DNA from: GCA-002793235 sp965267355 | GTDB lineage: Bacteria > Bacteroidota > Bacteroidia > Flavobacteriales_E > Vicingaceae | Direction of reading: 5' to 3' | Length of the DNA: 64,000 nt | Assembly: GCA_965267355.1 (NCBI GenBank) | Contig: OZ253956.1 | Location: forward strand, 868,001-932,000 | Shown: positions 1 to 9,597 of the stretch, piece after piece | Numbering within the stretch: position 1 is the first letter of the stretch | Layout of the letters: each line of letters opens with the position of its first letter | Made by a program: the position numbers and the translations under genes | Notes under the pieces: model-generated | What the model saw: the letters and a program-made list of their open reading frames with translations, nothing else | Told to the model about the DNA's origin: nothing | The model's database searches: none

Positions 1-1875
1 CGTTTGAAGGTTAACTAACCCAGTATCTGTATAGCTTGATGAAGAAGTTATATCAATAGAATCATAGTTTAATGTAAGCGTATTTAATCTGTAGATTACA
101 TGCTGTGTATTAGTCCAAGGTACTGCTTCATTCCAAATAAGTGTTAATTGATTATCTGAAGGAACTAATGTTAGATAAATAGAAGATGCCACAGCTGAAC
201 TTCCCATCAATTCCCTTCCCGAAGATAAATCATAAATATCAACCTTATAATAATACTGAAGTTGTTGTGTATTAAGCATAGTATCGACATAACTGGTATC
301 ATTTATTGATAAAGTAGAATCTATTAACACCATATTTCCTGTGTTTTGCTGGGCTCTATAAATTAAATACCTGTAAGGTCCTGGAAATTGAGTAGTATCA
401 TGCTCCGTTGGCTTACTCCAATCAACGTAAATTGAACCATTAGTTGTAGATGTTGTGTTTACACTAACATGGGTAATAACTGGAACATCTTTTACCAATT
501 GCTCACAAATTTCATCAGAAGCAATACTCTCTGAGCCATCTGGGTAACATGCTACAATACGATAACAATATATAGTACCCGGCACCAATCCAATTCCATT
601 ATTGTTGTCACTAAATATAGTATCATTTACCGATGAAGTTGTTGCTATTAATTGATATCCTGCCGAAGGGGGGATGCCTGTTTCACATTGCCCAGGACTC
701 CAGGATGATGATCCTTTTCTACGATAAACTTTATATCCGGTAACTTGACTACACTCTGTTTTATTCCAGCTAAGATTAATGAAGTTAGTTTGCACACTAG
801 CTACCAAATTTTTAGGTTGAGGACCTATAACCCTAATTGTAGTAGTATGGAAATCAGCAAGATTATATGGTCCTGCATCAACGGCCTTTATAGATAAAAA
901 ATAAGGGCTTTTTCTTACATGATTACATTTTGTTTCCCAATAAAAACTACCCGTAGTAATTGTTGCTGGTGCAGTAGTTTGTTGAAATAATGCTGGGTTA
1001 GCAATAATATAAGGAATACCTGTAGAGGTAACCGTAACGGGATGACTACCTGTAACATTGTAATCAAAACTCAAGGTATCTCCAGCAATTACACAAGTAT
1101 CTGTAAGACCTACAATATTTGGTGGGGGGTCGCAACTAGGAACAACCGTAATCTGCATATCTCGCAAGATGCTACCTATTTTATTACCATTTCGAAATTC
1201 TTCAATCAATATTGCTACATTGTATTCACCAGCTTGTATAGGAGAATCCCAAATTAAATCCCCTGTAAAATTATCGATGGTAATAAAATTAGAAGCTGCT
1301 GGAAACTGATATAGAGGAATGGCTTGACCTCCTTCTTTTAAACTTTGAGTTAAAGTATAGTACAAGCTATCACCATCTGTATCTATTGCTCCAGGGTTAT
1401 GAATATAAACCGCCCCAACACAAGCATAGTCTATAGGAGGGTTTAACAATTGAGGAGAATTATTTACACCAACAAAAGGATTAATGTAAAGTTGAGTTTC
1501 TAAGTAAAAAACAACATTAATAGAATTAGGTATGTTTTCTATATCTGCATTACGATTTGGATCCTCAACACTTATGTTATAAGGGATAGGACTTCCTCCT
1601 GGGTAGGTATGACGAGCCACATAAATATTCTGTTTGATATCCCCTCCTAATAAAACACCACTAATCCTATCTATCGAATCTAAAGGACTGTTATCTCCCC
1701 AGTTAATTTCTAATTTCGGTCTATCTGCAGGGCTTGAATTTTTTGTATAAGTAGTTACTGTTATTTCATAAGTCAACCCCGAAACATGAGTATAAGTAAT
1801 TTCACCTGCACGATTGTGCGTAGCAAAACTTTTCAATGAAAAAAGAAAAAATAATATGTAAAAGTACTTTTTCAC
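1..1875 (-). CDS. Secreted fibronectin-III/adhesin-like protein, 5' part (runs off the window)
   Basis: The first 625 codons of a large secreted protein are present; the C terminus lies beyond base 1. Translation of the minus strand from a GTG at 1875 gives a short basic, hydrophobic signal peptide ending near SFATHNRAGEITY. This start type is common in Bacteroidota gliding/T9SS type B proteins. Cadherin- or PKD-like text follows (LEINWGDNSP, then DTDGDSLYYTLTQ), and then at least two fibronectin type III-like modules (NLSWNKTECSQVTGYKVYRR; YVDWSKPTE). The nearby ATG is in another frame, so GTG is the best start. I expect, but cannot see, a C-terminal sorting domain. The role is probably a cell-surface or secreted adhesin-like protein; no specific function can be assigned. 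Confidence 0.8.
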   Translation of the reverse strand, partial: MKKYFYILFFLFSLKSFATHNRAGEITYTHVSGLTYEITVTTYTKNSSPADRPKLEINWGDNSPLDSIDRISGVLLGGDIKQNIYVARHTYPGGSPIPYNISVEDPNRNADIENIPNSINVVFYLETQLYINPFVGVNNSPQLLNPPIDYACVGAVYIHNPGAIDTDGDSLYYTLTQSLKEGGQAIPLYQFPAASNFITIDNFTGDLIWDSPIQAGEYNVAILIEEFRNGNKIGSILRDMQITVVPSCDPPPNIVGLTDTCVIAGDTLSFDYNVTGSHPVTVTSTGIPYIIANPALFQQTTAPATITTGSFYWETKCNHVRKSPYFLSIKAVDAGPYNLADFHTTTIRVIGPQPKNLVASVQTNFINLSWNKTECSQVTGYKVYRRKGSSSWSPGQCETGIPPSAGYQLIATTSSVNDTIFSDNNNGIGLVPGTIYCYRIVACYPDGSESIASDEICEQLVKDVPVITHVSVNTTSTTNGSIYVDWSKPTEHDTTQFPGPYRYLIYRAQQNTGNMVLIDSTLSINDTSYVDTMLNTQQLQYYYKVDIYDLSSGRELMGSSAVASSIYLTLVPSDNQLTLIWNEAVPWTNTQHVIYRLNTLTLNYDSIDITSSSSYTDTGLVNLQT

Positions 1876-1939
1876 AATAGTAACCCATAAAGTTACGACT
1901 TTTTAAAGCAATAGTTGCTTACCGTTAGTGAAACGAATG

Positions 1940-3064
1940 TTAATAATTGATTACTTGTTGCTCTATATTCTTAGGCAATTCTCGGTATTCATACTCTTGG
2001 GTGCGTAGTTGTGGTTCAAATCCAGCTTCAGAAATAGCATTTTGAATACCTTCCGCAGTAAAACGATGCGGTGCTCCTGCCGCAGAAACTACATTTTCTT
2101 CAATCATAATTGAACCAAAATCGTTTGCTCCGGCATGCAAACAAACTTGTGCTGTTTCTTTTCCTACCGTTAACCATGATGCTTGAATATTTTCAACATT
2201 AGGGAGCATTATTCTACTTAATGCTATCATTCTAATGTATTCATCATCCGTAACTTTATTTGAGACTCCTTTTACTTTTTTCAACAACGTTCCATCGTCC
2301 ATAAATGGCCAAGGAATAAAAGCAATAAACCCTTTTGCTTCTTTTGGTTTTTCATTCTGTACCTCTCTTAGCCAAACCAAATGCTCAAATCGTTCAGAAA
2401 TGGTTTCAACATGCCCAAACATCATTGTAGCTGAAGTAGTAATATTTAATTGGTGTGCTGCCCGCATTACATCTAACCACTCTTGCCCTGAGCATTTCCC
2501 TTTAGAAATTAACCTCCTAACTCGGTCATTTAAAATTTCTGCTCCAGCACCCGGAAGTGAATCTAACCCCGAATCTTTTAAAGCCTTTAAAACCTTTGTA
2601 TGAGAAAGACCTTCTAATTTGCTAATGTGTGCAATTTCTGGTGGCCCCAAAGAATGAAGCTTAATGTTTGGAAACATTTCCTTTATTCCGCTAAATGTAT
2701 CAACATAAAACTGCAAGCCTAAGTCAGGATGATGCCCTCCTTGTAACAATAGTTGATTGCCACCATATTTTATAGTTTCTTCAATTTTAGTTTTATACTC
2801 ATCCATAGAGGTAATGTATGCCTCTTCATGACCTGGTATGCGGTAAAAATTACAAAACTTACAGTTGGCAATACAAACATTGGTTGTATTAAGGTTTCGG
2901 TCTATTATCCAAGTAACCTTATTGCTTTTTTTCTTTTCTTTTCTTAATTCATTGGCAACAAACATTAAATCAGAAGTAGCTGCATTTTGAAATAAAAACT
3001 CTCCTTCTTCAGCAGTTAAAAACTCTCTATTCAAACCTCTCTCTAATAATTTACTTACTTCCAT
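1940..3064 (-). CDS. mqnC: Cyclic dehypoxanthinyl futalosine synthase (radical SAM)
   Basis: This 374-residue radical SAM enzyme of the futalosine route to menaquinone cyclises dehypoxanthinyl futalosine. The 4Fe-4S motif C64-x3-C68-x2-C71 (CIANCKFCNFYR) is visible. Family blocks such as LHSLGPPEIAH, GAGAEILNDRVRR, ATMMFGHVET and FIPWPF favour MqnC over its paralogue MqnE. No other mqn gene is in the window, so the pathway is dispersed. It is transcribed divergently from the aminopeptidase gene, with a 64-base gap to that gene's ATG. Assignment by family sequence is strong. Respiration through menaquinone agrees with the succinate:quinone oxidoreductase genes further along. Confidence 0.93.
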   Translation of the reverse strand: MEVSKLLERGLNREFLTAEEGEFLFQNAATSDLMFVANELRKEKKKSNKVTWIIDRNLNTTNVCIANCKFCNFYRIPGHEEAYITSMDEYKTKIEETIKYGGNQLLLQGGHHPDLGLQFYVDTFSGIKEMFPNIKLHSLGPPEIAHISKLEGLSHTKVLKALKDSGLDSLPGAGAEILNDRVRRLISKGKCSGQEWLDVMRAAHQLNITTSATMMFGHVETISERFEHLVWLREVQNEKPKEAKGFIAFIPWPFMDDGTLLKKVKGVSNKVTDDEYIRMIALSRIMLPNVENIQASWLTVGKETAQVCLHAGANDFGSIMIEENVVSAAGAPHRFTAEGIQNAISEAGFEPQLRTQEYEYRELPKNIEQQVINY

Positions 3065-3128
3065 TTATCGCCTAATAATGTGGTAATTATTGTTAAATTC
3101 GCTGTTCAAAATTACTATAAATCTCACC

Positions 3129-4538
3129 ATGGAAATAAAAAAAGCAAGCAAATTAGGAATTAAGGATAGTGTAGCTTATGTTATCACATCCGAAAAAGAG
3201 TTAAACTCAAAAGATTTTAGTAAAGATGAATTGGCTTTTATTAAAAGCGAACTGAAAACCGAAAACAAGCAAATTACCTTAAATCGATATGATAAATATG
3301 CTTTTGTAATTGTTGTAGAAAAGGAAAACGATTATAAATCTATTGAAAAAACAAGAATAGCTGGAGCAACCTTATTAAGCGAATTAAACCAGCTTAAAAT
3401 AAAAAGTATTACTGTTTCGGGACAAAAAGAAAATTTATTGCCAATAGCTGAAGGAATAGCCTTGGCAAATTATCAATTTTTAAAATATTTTTCTGATAAA
3501 AAAGAGAACACATGCAGTACTGTTAAATTACATGGAAATGTTTCTTCTAAAGACTTAGTTGAACTTAACGGTGTGATTAAAGCCGTTTATTACTCCAGAA
3601 ATTTGGTAAACGAACCTCAATCTTATTTGAATGCAGTACAAATTTCTAAAGAGATAAAAAAATTAGGAAAAGAAGCTGGTTTTAAAGTAGAAGTAATGGG
3701 TAAAGCTAAAATTGAAGCCTTAAAGATGGGTGGTTTATTAGCTGTAAACAAAGGTAGCATTGATCCTCCTACTTTTTCTGTATTAGAATGGAAGCCTAAA
3801 AGTTCTAAAAATAAAAAACCTATTGTTTTAGTAGGTAAAGGAGTGGTTTATGATACTGGTGGCTTAAGTTTAAAGCCTACCCCTAACTCCATGGATATGA
3901 TGAAATGCGATATGGGAGGTGCTGCTGCAGTTATCGGAGCGCTCTATGCCATTTCTAAGAACAAACTTCCATATCATGTAATTGGATTGGTCCCCGCTAC
4001 TGATAATCGCCCTAGTGGGAACGCATATGCTCCTGGCGATGTTATAACCATGCACAACAAGAAAACTGTTGAAGTATTAAATACAGATGCTGAAGGGCGA
4101 ATGATTTTAGCAGATGCTTTGAGTTATGCTCAAAAATATAAGCCAGAAATTGTACTTGATGCAGCAACATTAACTGGTGCAGCTGCCATGGCAATTGGTC
4201 ATTACGGAGTTGTAGCTATGGGTAATGCTGATGATAAACAAATGGATAAACTAAAAGAAAGTGGTAAAACCGTATATGAGCGTATTGTTGAGTTTCCTTT
4301 TTGGGACGAATATAACGAACAGTTAAAATCACAAATAGCTGATATTACCAACTTAGGTTCAGGCTCTGGTGGATCAATAACAGCGGGTAAGTTTTTAGAA
4401 AATTTTACTGACTATCCATATATACACCTTGATATTGCAGGCCCTGCCTATGTAAAAACCCCTTATAATTATTTAACATATGGAGGTACTGGTGTTGGTG
4501 TAAGATTATTTTATGATTTTGTAAAAAACTATAACTAA
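3129..4538 (+). CDS. pepA: Leucyl aminopeptidase, M17 family
   Basis: This is a cytosolic dinuclear-metal aminopeptidase of about 469 residues. The M17 signature NTDAEGRMILADAL lies near residues 317-330, and the metal/catalytic lysine block VGKGVVYDTGGLSLKP lies upstream. The N-terminal third is the divergent macro-like domain typical of the family. I chose ATG 3129 (MEIKKASK) because the reading frame upstream offers only a TTG at 3090 and an unconserved extension. It is followed two bases later by pdxA on the same strand, so the two are likely co-transcribed. Substrate preference within M17 cannot be read from the sequence. Confidence 0.9.
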   Translation: MEIKKASKLGIKDSVAYVITSEKELNSKDFSKDELAFIKSELKTENKQITLNRYDKYAFVIVVEKENDYKSIEKTRIAGATLLSELNQLKIKSITVSGQKENLLPIAEGIALANYQFLKYFSDKKENTCSTVKLHGNVSSKDLVELNGVIKAVYYSRNLVNEPQSYLNAVQISKEIKKLGKEAGFKVEVMGKAKIEALKMGGLLAVNKGSIDPPTFSVLEWKPKSSKNKKPIVLVGKGVVYDTGGLSLKPTPNSMDMMKCDMGGAAAVIGALYAISKNKLPYHVIGLVPATDNRPSGNAYAPGDVITMHNKKTVEVLNTDAEGRMILADALSYAQKYKPEIVLDAATLTGAAAMAIGHYGVVAMGNADDKQMDKLKESGKTVYERIVEFPFWDEYNEQLKSQIADITNLGSGSGGSITAGKFLENFTDYPYIHLDIAGPAYVKTPYNYLTYGGTGVGVRLFYDFVKNYN

Positions 4539-4540
4539 TC

Positions 4541-5590
4541 ATGAGTAAAGGAAAAAAAATTAGGCTAGGAATTAGTGTTGGTGATATTAATGGAATTGGC
4601 TTAGAGGTTGTTATTAAAACTTTTTTAGATAACCGAATGCTCGATTTCTGTATTCCTATTGTTTATGGTTCTTATAAGGTGTCTTCTTACCATAGAAAAG
4701 CCTTAGAAATAAACGATTTTAGCTTCAATATTATTAAAAAAGTAGAGGAAGCGAATCCTAAAAAAGCCAATCTATTAGAGTGCTGGAAAGACAATGTAGA
4801 AGTAAAATTAGGGCAAGATAATACCGATGGAGGGAAATATGCTTTAATCTCCTTAGAAGAAGCCACAAAAGATTTGTTAGAAGGAAAAATAGATGCGTTG
4901 GTTACAGCACCCATCAATAAAGAGAATATACAGAATGCTGATTTTAACTTTCCTGGACATACTGAGTATTTAGCGGAAAAGTTTGGGGGAGAATCATTAA
5001 TGCTAATGGTAAATGATGTTATTAAAGTTGGTGTTGCAACAAACCATATTCCCGTAAATGCAATAGCTAAAAACTTGTCGGCTGAAACTATTTTTTCTAA
5101 ACTGAAAACATTAAATAAAACTTTAATCCAAGATTTTTGCATCAATGGTCCAAGAATAGCCGTTTTAGGGTTAAACCCTCATGCTGGCGATAAAGGATTA
5201 ATAGGTAAAGAAGAAGAAGAAATAATTATTCCGGCAATTAATAATGCTAAGAGCATTAGCATTAATGCTTTTGGTCCGTATCCTGCGGATGGTTTTTTTG
5301 GTTCGGGTAACTTTAAAAAGTTTGATGCTGTTTTAGCCATGTATCACGATCAAGGCTTAATTCCGTTCAAATCACTGTCTTTTGGAGATGGTGTTAATTT
5401 TACTGCTGGCTTATCAATTGTAAGAACTTCGCCTGACCATGGAGTTGCATATGATATTGCAGGACAAAATAAAGCAGAAGAAAATTCGTTTAGAAAAGCA
5501 GTTTATTTGGCTTGTGACATAGTTAAAAACAGAAAACTATCTGATAAGATTAACGAAAATCCGCTCGCCATTAAGAAACAACAGCGCTAA
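4541..5590 (+). CDS. pdxA: 4-hydroxythreonine-4-phosphate dehydrogenase
   Basis: The 349-residue NAD-dependent enzyme oxidises 4-hydroxythreonine 4-phosphate in the DXP-dependent vitamin B6 (pyridoxal phosphate) pathway. Family hallmarks are an N-terminal ISVGDINGIGLEV, the metal-binding FPGHTEYLAE block, ALNPHAGD-like text (VLGLNPHAGDKG) and the near-universal YHDQGLIPFK. Length matches the family. It begins two bases after the aminopeptidase stop and ends 14 bases before a polysaccharide ligase-like gene, so the glycan operon may be partly read from the same promoter. No other pdx gene is present here. Confidence 0.93.
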   Translation: MSKGKKIRLGISVGDINGIGLEVVIKTFLDNRMLDFCIPIVYGSYKVSSYHRKALEINDFSFNIIKKVEEANPKKANLLECWKDNVEVKLGQDNTDGGKYALISLEEATKDLLEGKIDALVTAPINKENIQNADFNFPGHTEYLAEKFGGESLMLMVNDVIKVGVATNHIPVNAIAKNLSAETIFSKLKTLNKTLIQDFCINGPRIAVLGLNPHAGDKGLIGKEEEEIIIPAINNAKSISINAFGPYPADGFFGSGNFKKFDAVLAMYHDQGLIPFKSLSFGDGVNFTAGLSIVRTSPDHGVAYDIAGQNKAEENSFRKAVYLACDIVKNRKLSDKINENPLAIKKQQR

Positions 5591-5604
5591 CTAACTGTAA
5601 ATTT

Positions 5605-7209
5605 TTGGTCAATAAATTAGAGATAAAATCTGTTTTATCAAACAGCAGAAACTATACAGTTTTTGGATTAATATGTATTGCCTTAGGTCTTTCGTTATCT
5701 AAGCCTGCTATTTCTTTGGGTTATATTTTTTTAGGGTTTTCTTGGCTGGTAAGTGGTGATTTTTTGAGCAAATTGAAATCATTTTATGTAAATAAAATAG
5801 CTTTAATGCTTGCTGGTATTTACCTGTTATCTGTAATAGGTTTAATTAATACCTCAAATTTTGAATATGGGTTAGACGATGTTAGACGCAAAATGTTTCT
5901 ATTTATTATGCCCTTTGTTTTAAGTGGTTTACCTTCTCTTTCAAATAAAGAGTTACACCTTATCTTAAAGGTATATATTATTGGAGTTATAGCTTCCACG
6001 CTTTGGAGTTTATTTGTTTATATAGGGGGAATTAATATAGAAATCTATGATTATCGTGATTATTCCCGATTCAATTCACATATTCGTTTTGGTCTTGAGA
6101 TAACAATTGCTATATTCTTTGCAGGGTATTATTGGTTTCGTTTAAAACAAAAATTACTATGGTCAGTTGCAATTATCTGGTTAATTACATCTCTTGTTCT
6201 TTTTAAGCTTTTCACAGGCTCTATAATGCTGGTTTTAGTAACTCTTATTTTAATGTTTATAGTGGGTTCTCTATCAAAAAACAATAAACTTAAATATGTT
6301 TTAGTTTCGTTTTTTCCTATAGTGCTTATAATAAGTGGGTGGTTTATAAAAAGTAGTATTGATAATTACTACAAAGCAATGGATGTAGAGCCCTTAAAAG
6401 AAATTCCTTATTCAAAATATGGAGAAGGATATTATAAAAATGACAATACCATTAAAAGCACCATTAAAGAAAATGGATACTATGTAGAAAAAAATATTGC
6501 CTGGACCGAAATACGTGAAACCTGGAATAAAAGAAGTAAGATTGATTTTAACGATAAAGATTTAAAGGGTAATATATTAAGGCATACCATTGTAAGATAT
6601 ATAACCTCAAAAGGTGAAAGAAAAGACAGAGAAGCCATTGAAAATTTGACCAAAAAAGAAATTGAAGCAATTGAAAGAGGCATACCTAATTATAAGTATT
6701 TAGAAATGAATTTTTTAAGCGTTAGGATGCACAAAATCATTTGGGAATTTGACAACTATAATAATGGTGGCGACTATAATGGCCACTCCGTAATAATGCG
6801 ATGGGTTTATTGGAAAACCGCTTTTGACATAATCAAAACCAACTTTTGGTTTGGTGTGGGTACAGGAGATGTTCAGGATGCTTTTAACGATAATTATAAA
6901 TCCAACAATACTAAATTAAAATCAAAGTATTGGTTAAGAGCACATAACCAATATTTAACGTATTTTTTATCTTTCGGTGTTTTAGGTTTTTTAGTGTTTA
7001 TTGTATTCTTATTCTATCCCATTATTAAAACAAAAATGTATAAAAACTATTTATATCTTTCTTTTTTTGCGGTTATTTGCCTTTCGATGCTTACGGAAGA
7101 CACATTGGAAACTCAGGTAGGGATTAACTTATTTGTATTTTTTAATTGTTTATTTCTATTTAATAAAGCAAGCATAGAAAAATTAAATAAAAAAACTGAT
7201 TTACTGTGA
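5605..7209 (+). CDS. O-antigen ligase/polymerase family membrane protein
   Basis: This 534-residue protein has about ten to twelve hydrophobic segments, broken by one long hydrophilic loop (about residues 250-400). Just after that loop comes the Wzy_C/WaaL-like block, with WFGVGTGDVQDAF and RAHNQYLTYFLSFGVLG. Such proteins polymerise or ligate lipid-linked glycans at the periplasmic face of the inner membrane. The start is taken at TTG 5605, as no in-frame ATG or GTG lies near the N terminus. The stop overlaps the GTG start of the carbamoyltransferase gene (GTGA). Whether it is a polymerase or a ligase cannot be decided from sequence alone. The loop is unusually long and charged. Confidence 0.8.
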   Translation: MVNKLEIKSVLSNSRNYTVFGLICIALGLSLSKPAISLGYIFLGFSWLVSGDFLSKLKSFYVNKIALMLAGIYLLSVIGLINTSNFEYGLDDVRRKMFLFIMPFVLSGLPSLSNKELHLILKVYIIGVIASTLWSLFVYIGGINIEIYDYRDYSRFNSHIRFGLEITIAIFFAGYYWFRLKQKLLWSVAIIWLITSLVLFKLFTGSIMLVLVTLILMFIVGSLSKNNKLKYVLVSFFPIVLIISGWFIKSSIDNYYKAMDVEPLKEIPYSKYGEGYYKNDNTIKSTIKENGYYVEKNIAWTEIRETWNKRSKIDFNDKDLKGNILRHTIVRYITSKGERKDREAIENLTKKEIEAIERGIPNYKYLEMNFLSVRMHKIIWEFDNYNNGGDYNGHSVIMRWVYWKTAFDIIKTNFWFGVGTGDVQDAFNDNYKSNNTKLKSKYWLRAHNQYLTYFLSFGVLGFLVFIVFLFYPIIKTKMYKNYLYLSFFAVICLSMLTEDTLETQVGINLFVFFNCLFLFNKASIEKLNKKTDLL

Positions 7210-9071
7210 ATATATTAGGTGTTTCTGCATTTTACCATGATTCTGCCGCTGCCATTATTCAAGATGAAGAAATAATTGCTGCTGCTCAGGAGGAACGATT
7301 TACAAGAAAAAAACAAGATGCCTCATTTCCTGTAAATGCAGTAAAATATTGTCTGGAAGAAGCTGGGTTAACACTAAACGAAATAGATGCGGTCGTATTT
7401 TACGATAAACCTCTTTTAAAATTTGAACGATTATTAGAAACCTATTATGGTTTTAGCCCTAAAGGAGTAAGGTCTTTTTTGCAATCAATGCCTGTTTGGT
7501 TAAAAGAAAAGATGTTTCTAAAACGATTGATGTTTAAAGAACTTAAAAAAGTTGAGGACTATGATAAAAGAAAAATAAAGTTCTTATTCCCTGAACATCA
7601 CCTCTCTCATGCAGCTAGTGCTTTTTATCCTACTAATTTCAATGATGCGGCAATTCTTACTATTGATGGTGTTGGAGAGTGGGCAACTGCTTCAATTTGT
7701 AAGGGAGAAGGAAATAAAATAGAAGTTCTTAAAGAATTACACTTTCCTCATTCTTTAGGATTATTATATTCTGCTTTCACATACTATTTAGGTTTTAAGG
7801 TTAATTCTGGAGAGTATAAACTAATGGGGTTAGCCCCTTACGGAAACCCTGATTCAGAAGAGGTTAAAAAGTATGTTGATCTGATTAAAAGTAAATTAAT
7901 AGATATTAAAGAAGATGGTTCTTTATGGCTTAATCAGGAATACTTTAACTATGCCACAGGGCTATATATGATTAAAGAAAAAAAGTGGGAAGAATTATTT
8001 GGGGTTCCTACAAGGAAAAAAGAAACCGATTTTAATCAAACACATTGCAATTTAGGTTTAGCCATTCAACAGATAACCGAAGAAGTGGTTTACAAAATGG
8101 CTGTTGAGGCTAAAAAAATTACTGGATCTAATAATTTATGTCTAGCTGGTGGTGTTGCTTTAAATTGTGTTTCTAATGGGAAGCTGATAAGCAAAAATGT
8201 TTTTGATAATGTATATATTCAGCCAGCTGCTGGCGATGCTGGAGGAGCTTTAGGCGCAGCCTTAGCAGCTTATTATACTTATTTTGAACAACCTAGAACC
8301 GTTGACCCTACTACTCAAGACAAAATGAAAGGATCTTATTTAGGGATAGATTTTGGCGACAAAGAGATAGAAAAAACTTTAAAAAGGTACAAAGCTGTTT
8401 TTAGTAAAAAAGATAAATTTAGTGTCGTTTGTGATGAGGTAGCCACACACATAGATGATGGTTCTGTAATTGGGTGGTTTCAGGGGAGAATGGAGTTTGG
8501 ACCTAGAGCACTTGGAAATAGAAGTATTATAGGTGACCCTAGAAATGAAGAAATGCAAAAGAAATTAAACTTAAAGATTAAATACAGAGAATCTTTTAGG
8601 CCCTTTGCTCCTTCTGTTTTAGCCGAAGAAGTAAAAAATTACTTTAAAATAGATGGAATTTCTCCTTATATGCTAACGGTACAGCCTGTAAAAGAAGAAA
8701 TAAGAAAAGACGTTTCTGCTGATTATCAGAGTTTACCAATGAAGGAAAAACTTTATCAACAGCGATCTACTTTACCAGCTATAACACATGTAGATTTTTC
8801 TGCAAGAATACAAACTGTACACAAAGAAACCAACCCAAGATATTGGGAATTAATCAACACTTATAAAAACAAAACTGGCTGTGGTGTAATAATAAACACC
8901 AGTTTTAATGTTAGGGGAGAGCCTATTGTTTGTACTCCTGAAGATGCTTATAGATGTTTTATGAGAACCGAAATGGATTACTTAGTTTTGGGCAATTATA
9001 TATTAAAAAAAGAAGATCAGCCCCATTGGGATGAAAAAGATCACTGGCAAGAAGAATTTGTTTTAGATTAA
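7206..9071 (+). CDS. NodU/TobZ/CmcH-family carbamoyltransferase
   Basis: This 621-residue cytosolic enzyme is expected to transfer a carbamoyl group from carbamoyl phosphate to a hydroxyl of a sugar or small molecule. The N-terminal Kae1-like half shows FYHDSAAAI and the histidine cluster HHLSHAASAFYPT (H131, H132, H135). The C-terminal YrdC-like half shows MEFGPRALGNRSIIGDPR and NTSFNVRGEPIV. Length is typical of the family. The GTG start overlaps the previous stop by four bases. Two small membrane-protein genes follow immediately, a neighbourhood seen with this family elsewhere. Given the O-antigen ligase next door, the acceptor is most likely a sugar residue of a surface polysaccharide; that is inference. 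Confidence 0.88.
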   Translation: MNILGVSAFYHDSAAAIIQDEEIIAAAQEERFTRKKQDASFPVNAVKYCLEEAGLTLNEIDAVVFYDKPLLKFERLLETYYGFSPKGVRSFLQSMPVWLKEKMFLKRLMFKELKKVEDYDKRKIKFLFPEHHLSHAASAFYPTNFNDAAILTIDGVGEWATASICKGEGNKIEVLKELHFPHSLGLLYSAFTYYLGFKVNSGEYKLMGLAPYGNPDSEEVKKYVDLIKSKLIDIKEDGSLWLNQEYFNYATGLYMIKEKKWEELFGVPTRKKETDFNQTHCNLGLAIQQITEEVVYKMAVEAKKITGSNNLCLAGGVALNCVSNGKLISKNVFDNVYIQPAAGDAGGALGAALAAYYTYFEQPRTVDPTTQDKMKGSYLGIDFGDKEIEKTLKRYKAVFSKKDKFSVVCDEVATHIDDGSVIGWFQGRMEFGPRALGNRSIIGDPRNEEMQKKLNLKIKYRESFRPFAPSVLAEEVKNYFKIDGISPYMLTVQPVKEEIRKDVSADYQSLPMKEKLYQQRSTLPAITHVDFSARIQTVHKETNPRYWELINTYKNKTGCGVIINTSFNVRGEPIVCTPEDAYRCFMRTEMDYLVLGNYILKKEDQPHWDEKDHWQEEFVLD

Positions 9072-9081
9072 ATTATAGAAT

Positions 9082-9231
9082 ATGGATTTTCTAAAAGATT
9101 TATGGGCTTTTTTAAAGCATAGAAAAAAATTTTGGTTAGCACCTGTAATTATTATTTTATTAATTATTGGTGTACTTATAGTAATTGGAGGGGGATCTGC
9201 CATAGCTCCATTCATTTATACATTGTTTTGA
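9082..9231 (+). CDS. DUF5989 small membrane protein (49 aa)
   Basis: This short gene lies between the carbamoyltransferase and SxtJ genes. It encodes 49 residues starting MDFLKDLWAFLKHRKKFW, followed by a single membrane helix rich in I, L and V, and ending GSAIAPFIYTLF. The length, the charged WAFLKHRKKFW segment and the APFIYTLF tail match my recollection of the DUF5989 family, which sits beside carbamoyltransferase genes in many bacteria. It starts 10 bases after the carbamoyltransferase stop and ends three bases before the next ATG, so translation is probably coupled. Function is unknown; a scaffold or anchor for the carbamoyltransferase is a plausible guess only. Confidence 0.82.
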   Translation: MDFLKDLWAFLKHRKKFWLAPVIIILLIIGVLIVIGGGSAIAPFIYTLF

Positions 9232-9234
9232 TTT

Positions 9235-9597
9235 ATGGAAAACACCAATAAATACTTAGTTATACTGATAATTGTTACTGGATTATCTGGTTTACATTTA
9301 CTCTTTAAGATAGACATGCTGCTGTATGTAGCTCTTGGAATAGCTGCGGTAAGCATTATTTCATCTCATGTTGCTGGCTGGATTGTCTGGTTATGGGATA
9401 AAATTGCATTGGTATTAGGAACCATCAACTCTAAAATATTACTTTCCGTAATATTTTACGTGTTTTTGTTTCCTGTAGCTATTATTTCTAGGGCATTTAA
9501 AAAAGACGCTTTAATCTTAAAAAAGCGCCCTGAAGGATCTTACTATAAAGAAAGGGATTACTTATATAAAAAAGAAGATTTAGAGAACGTATTCTAA
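9235..9597 (+). CDS. SxtJ-like membrane protein
   Basis: The 120-residue protein has two N-terminal membrane helices (about residues 7-25 and 27-50) and a third near 65-85. A basic tail follows, RAFKKDALILKKRPEGSYYKERD. This arrangement, and its place after a carbamoyltransferase gene and a DUF5989 gene, match the SxtJ family, named from the saxitoxin cluster, whose role is unresolved. It is the last gene of the ligase-carbamoyltransferase-DUF5989-SxtJ operon. Its stop overlaps the stop of the convergent SGNH gene by four bases, so there is no room for a conventional terminator. Confidence 0.8.
   Translation: MENTNKYLVILIIVTGLSGLHLLFKIDMLLYVALGIAAVSIISSHVAGWIVWLWDKIALVLGTINSKILLSVIFYVFLFPVAIISRAFKKDALILKKRPEGSYYKERDYLYKKEDLENVF

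Noticed and set aside
1042..1257. Plus-strand open frame of 71 codons
   Set aside because: It lies inside the large secreted protein on the other strand, which has a clear signal peptide and fibronectin domains; the frame has no family-like sequence.
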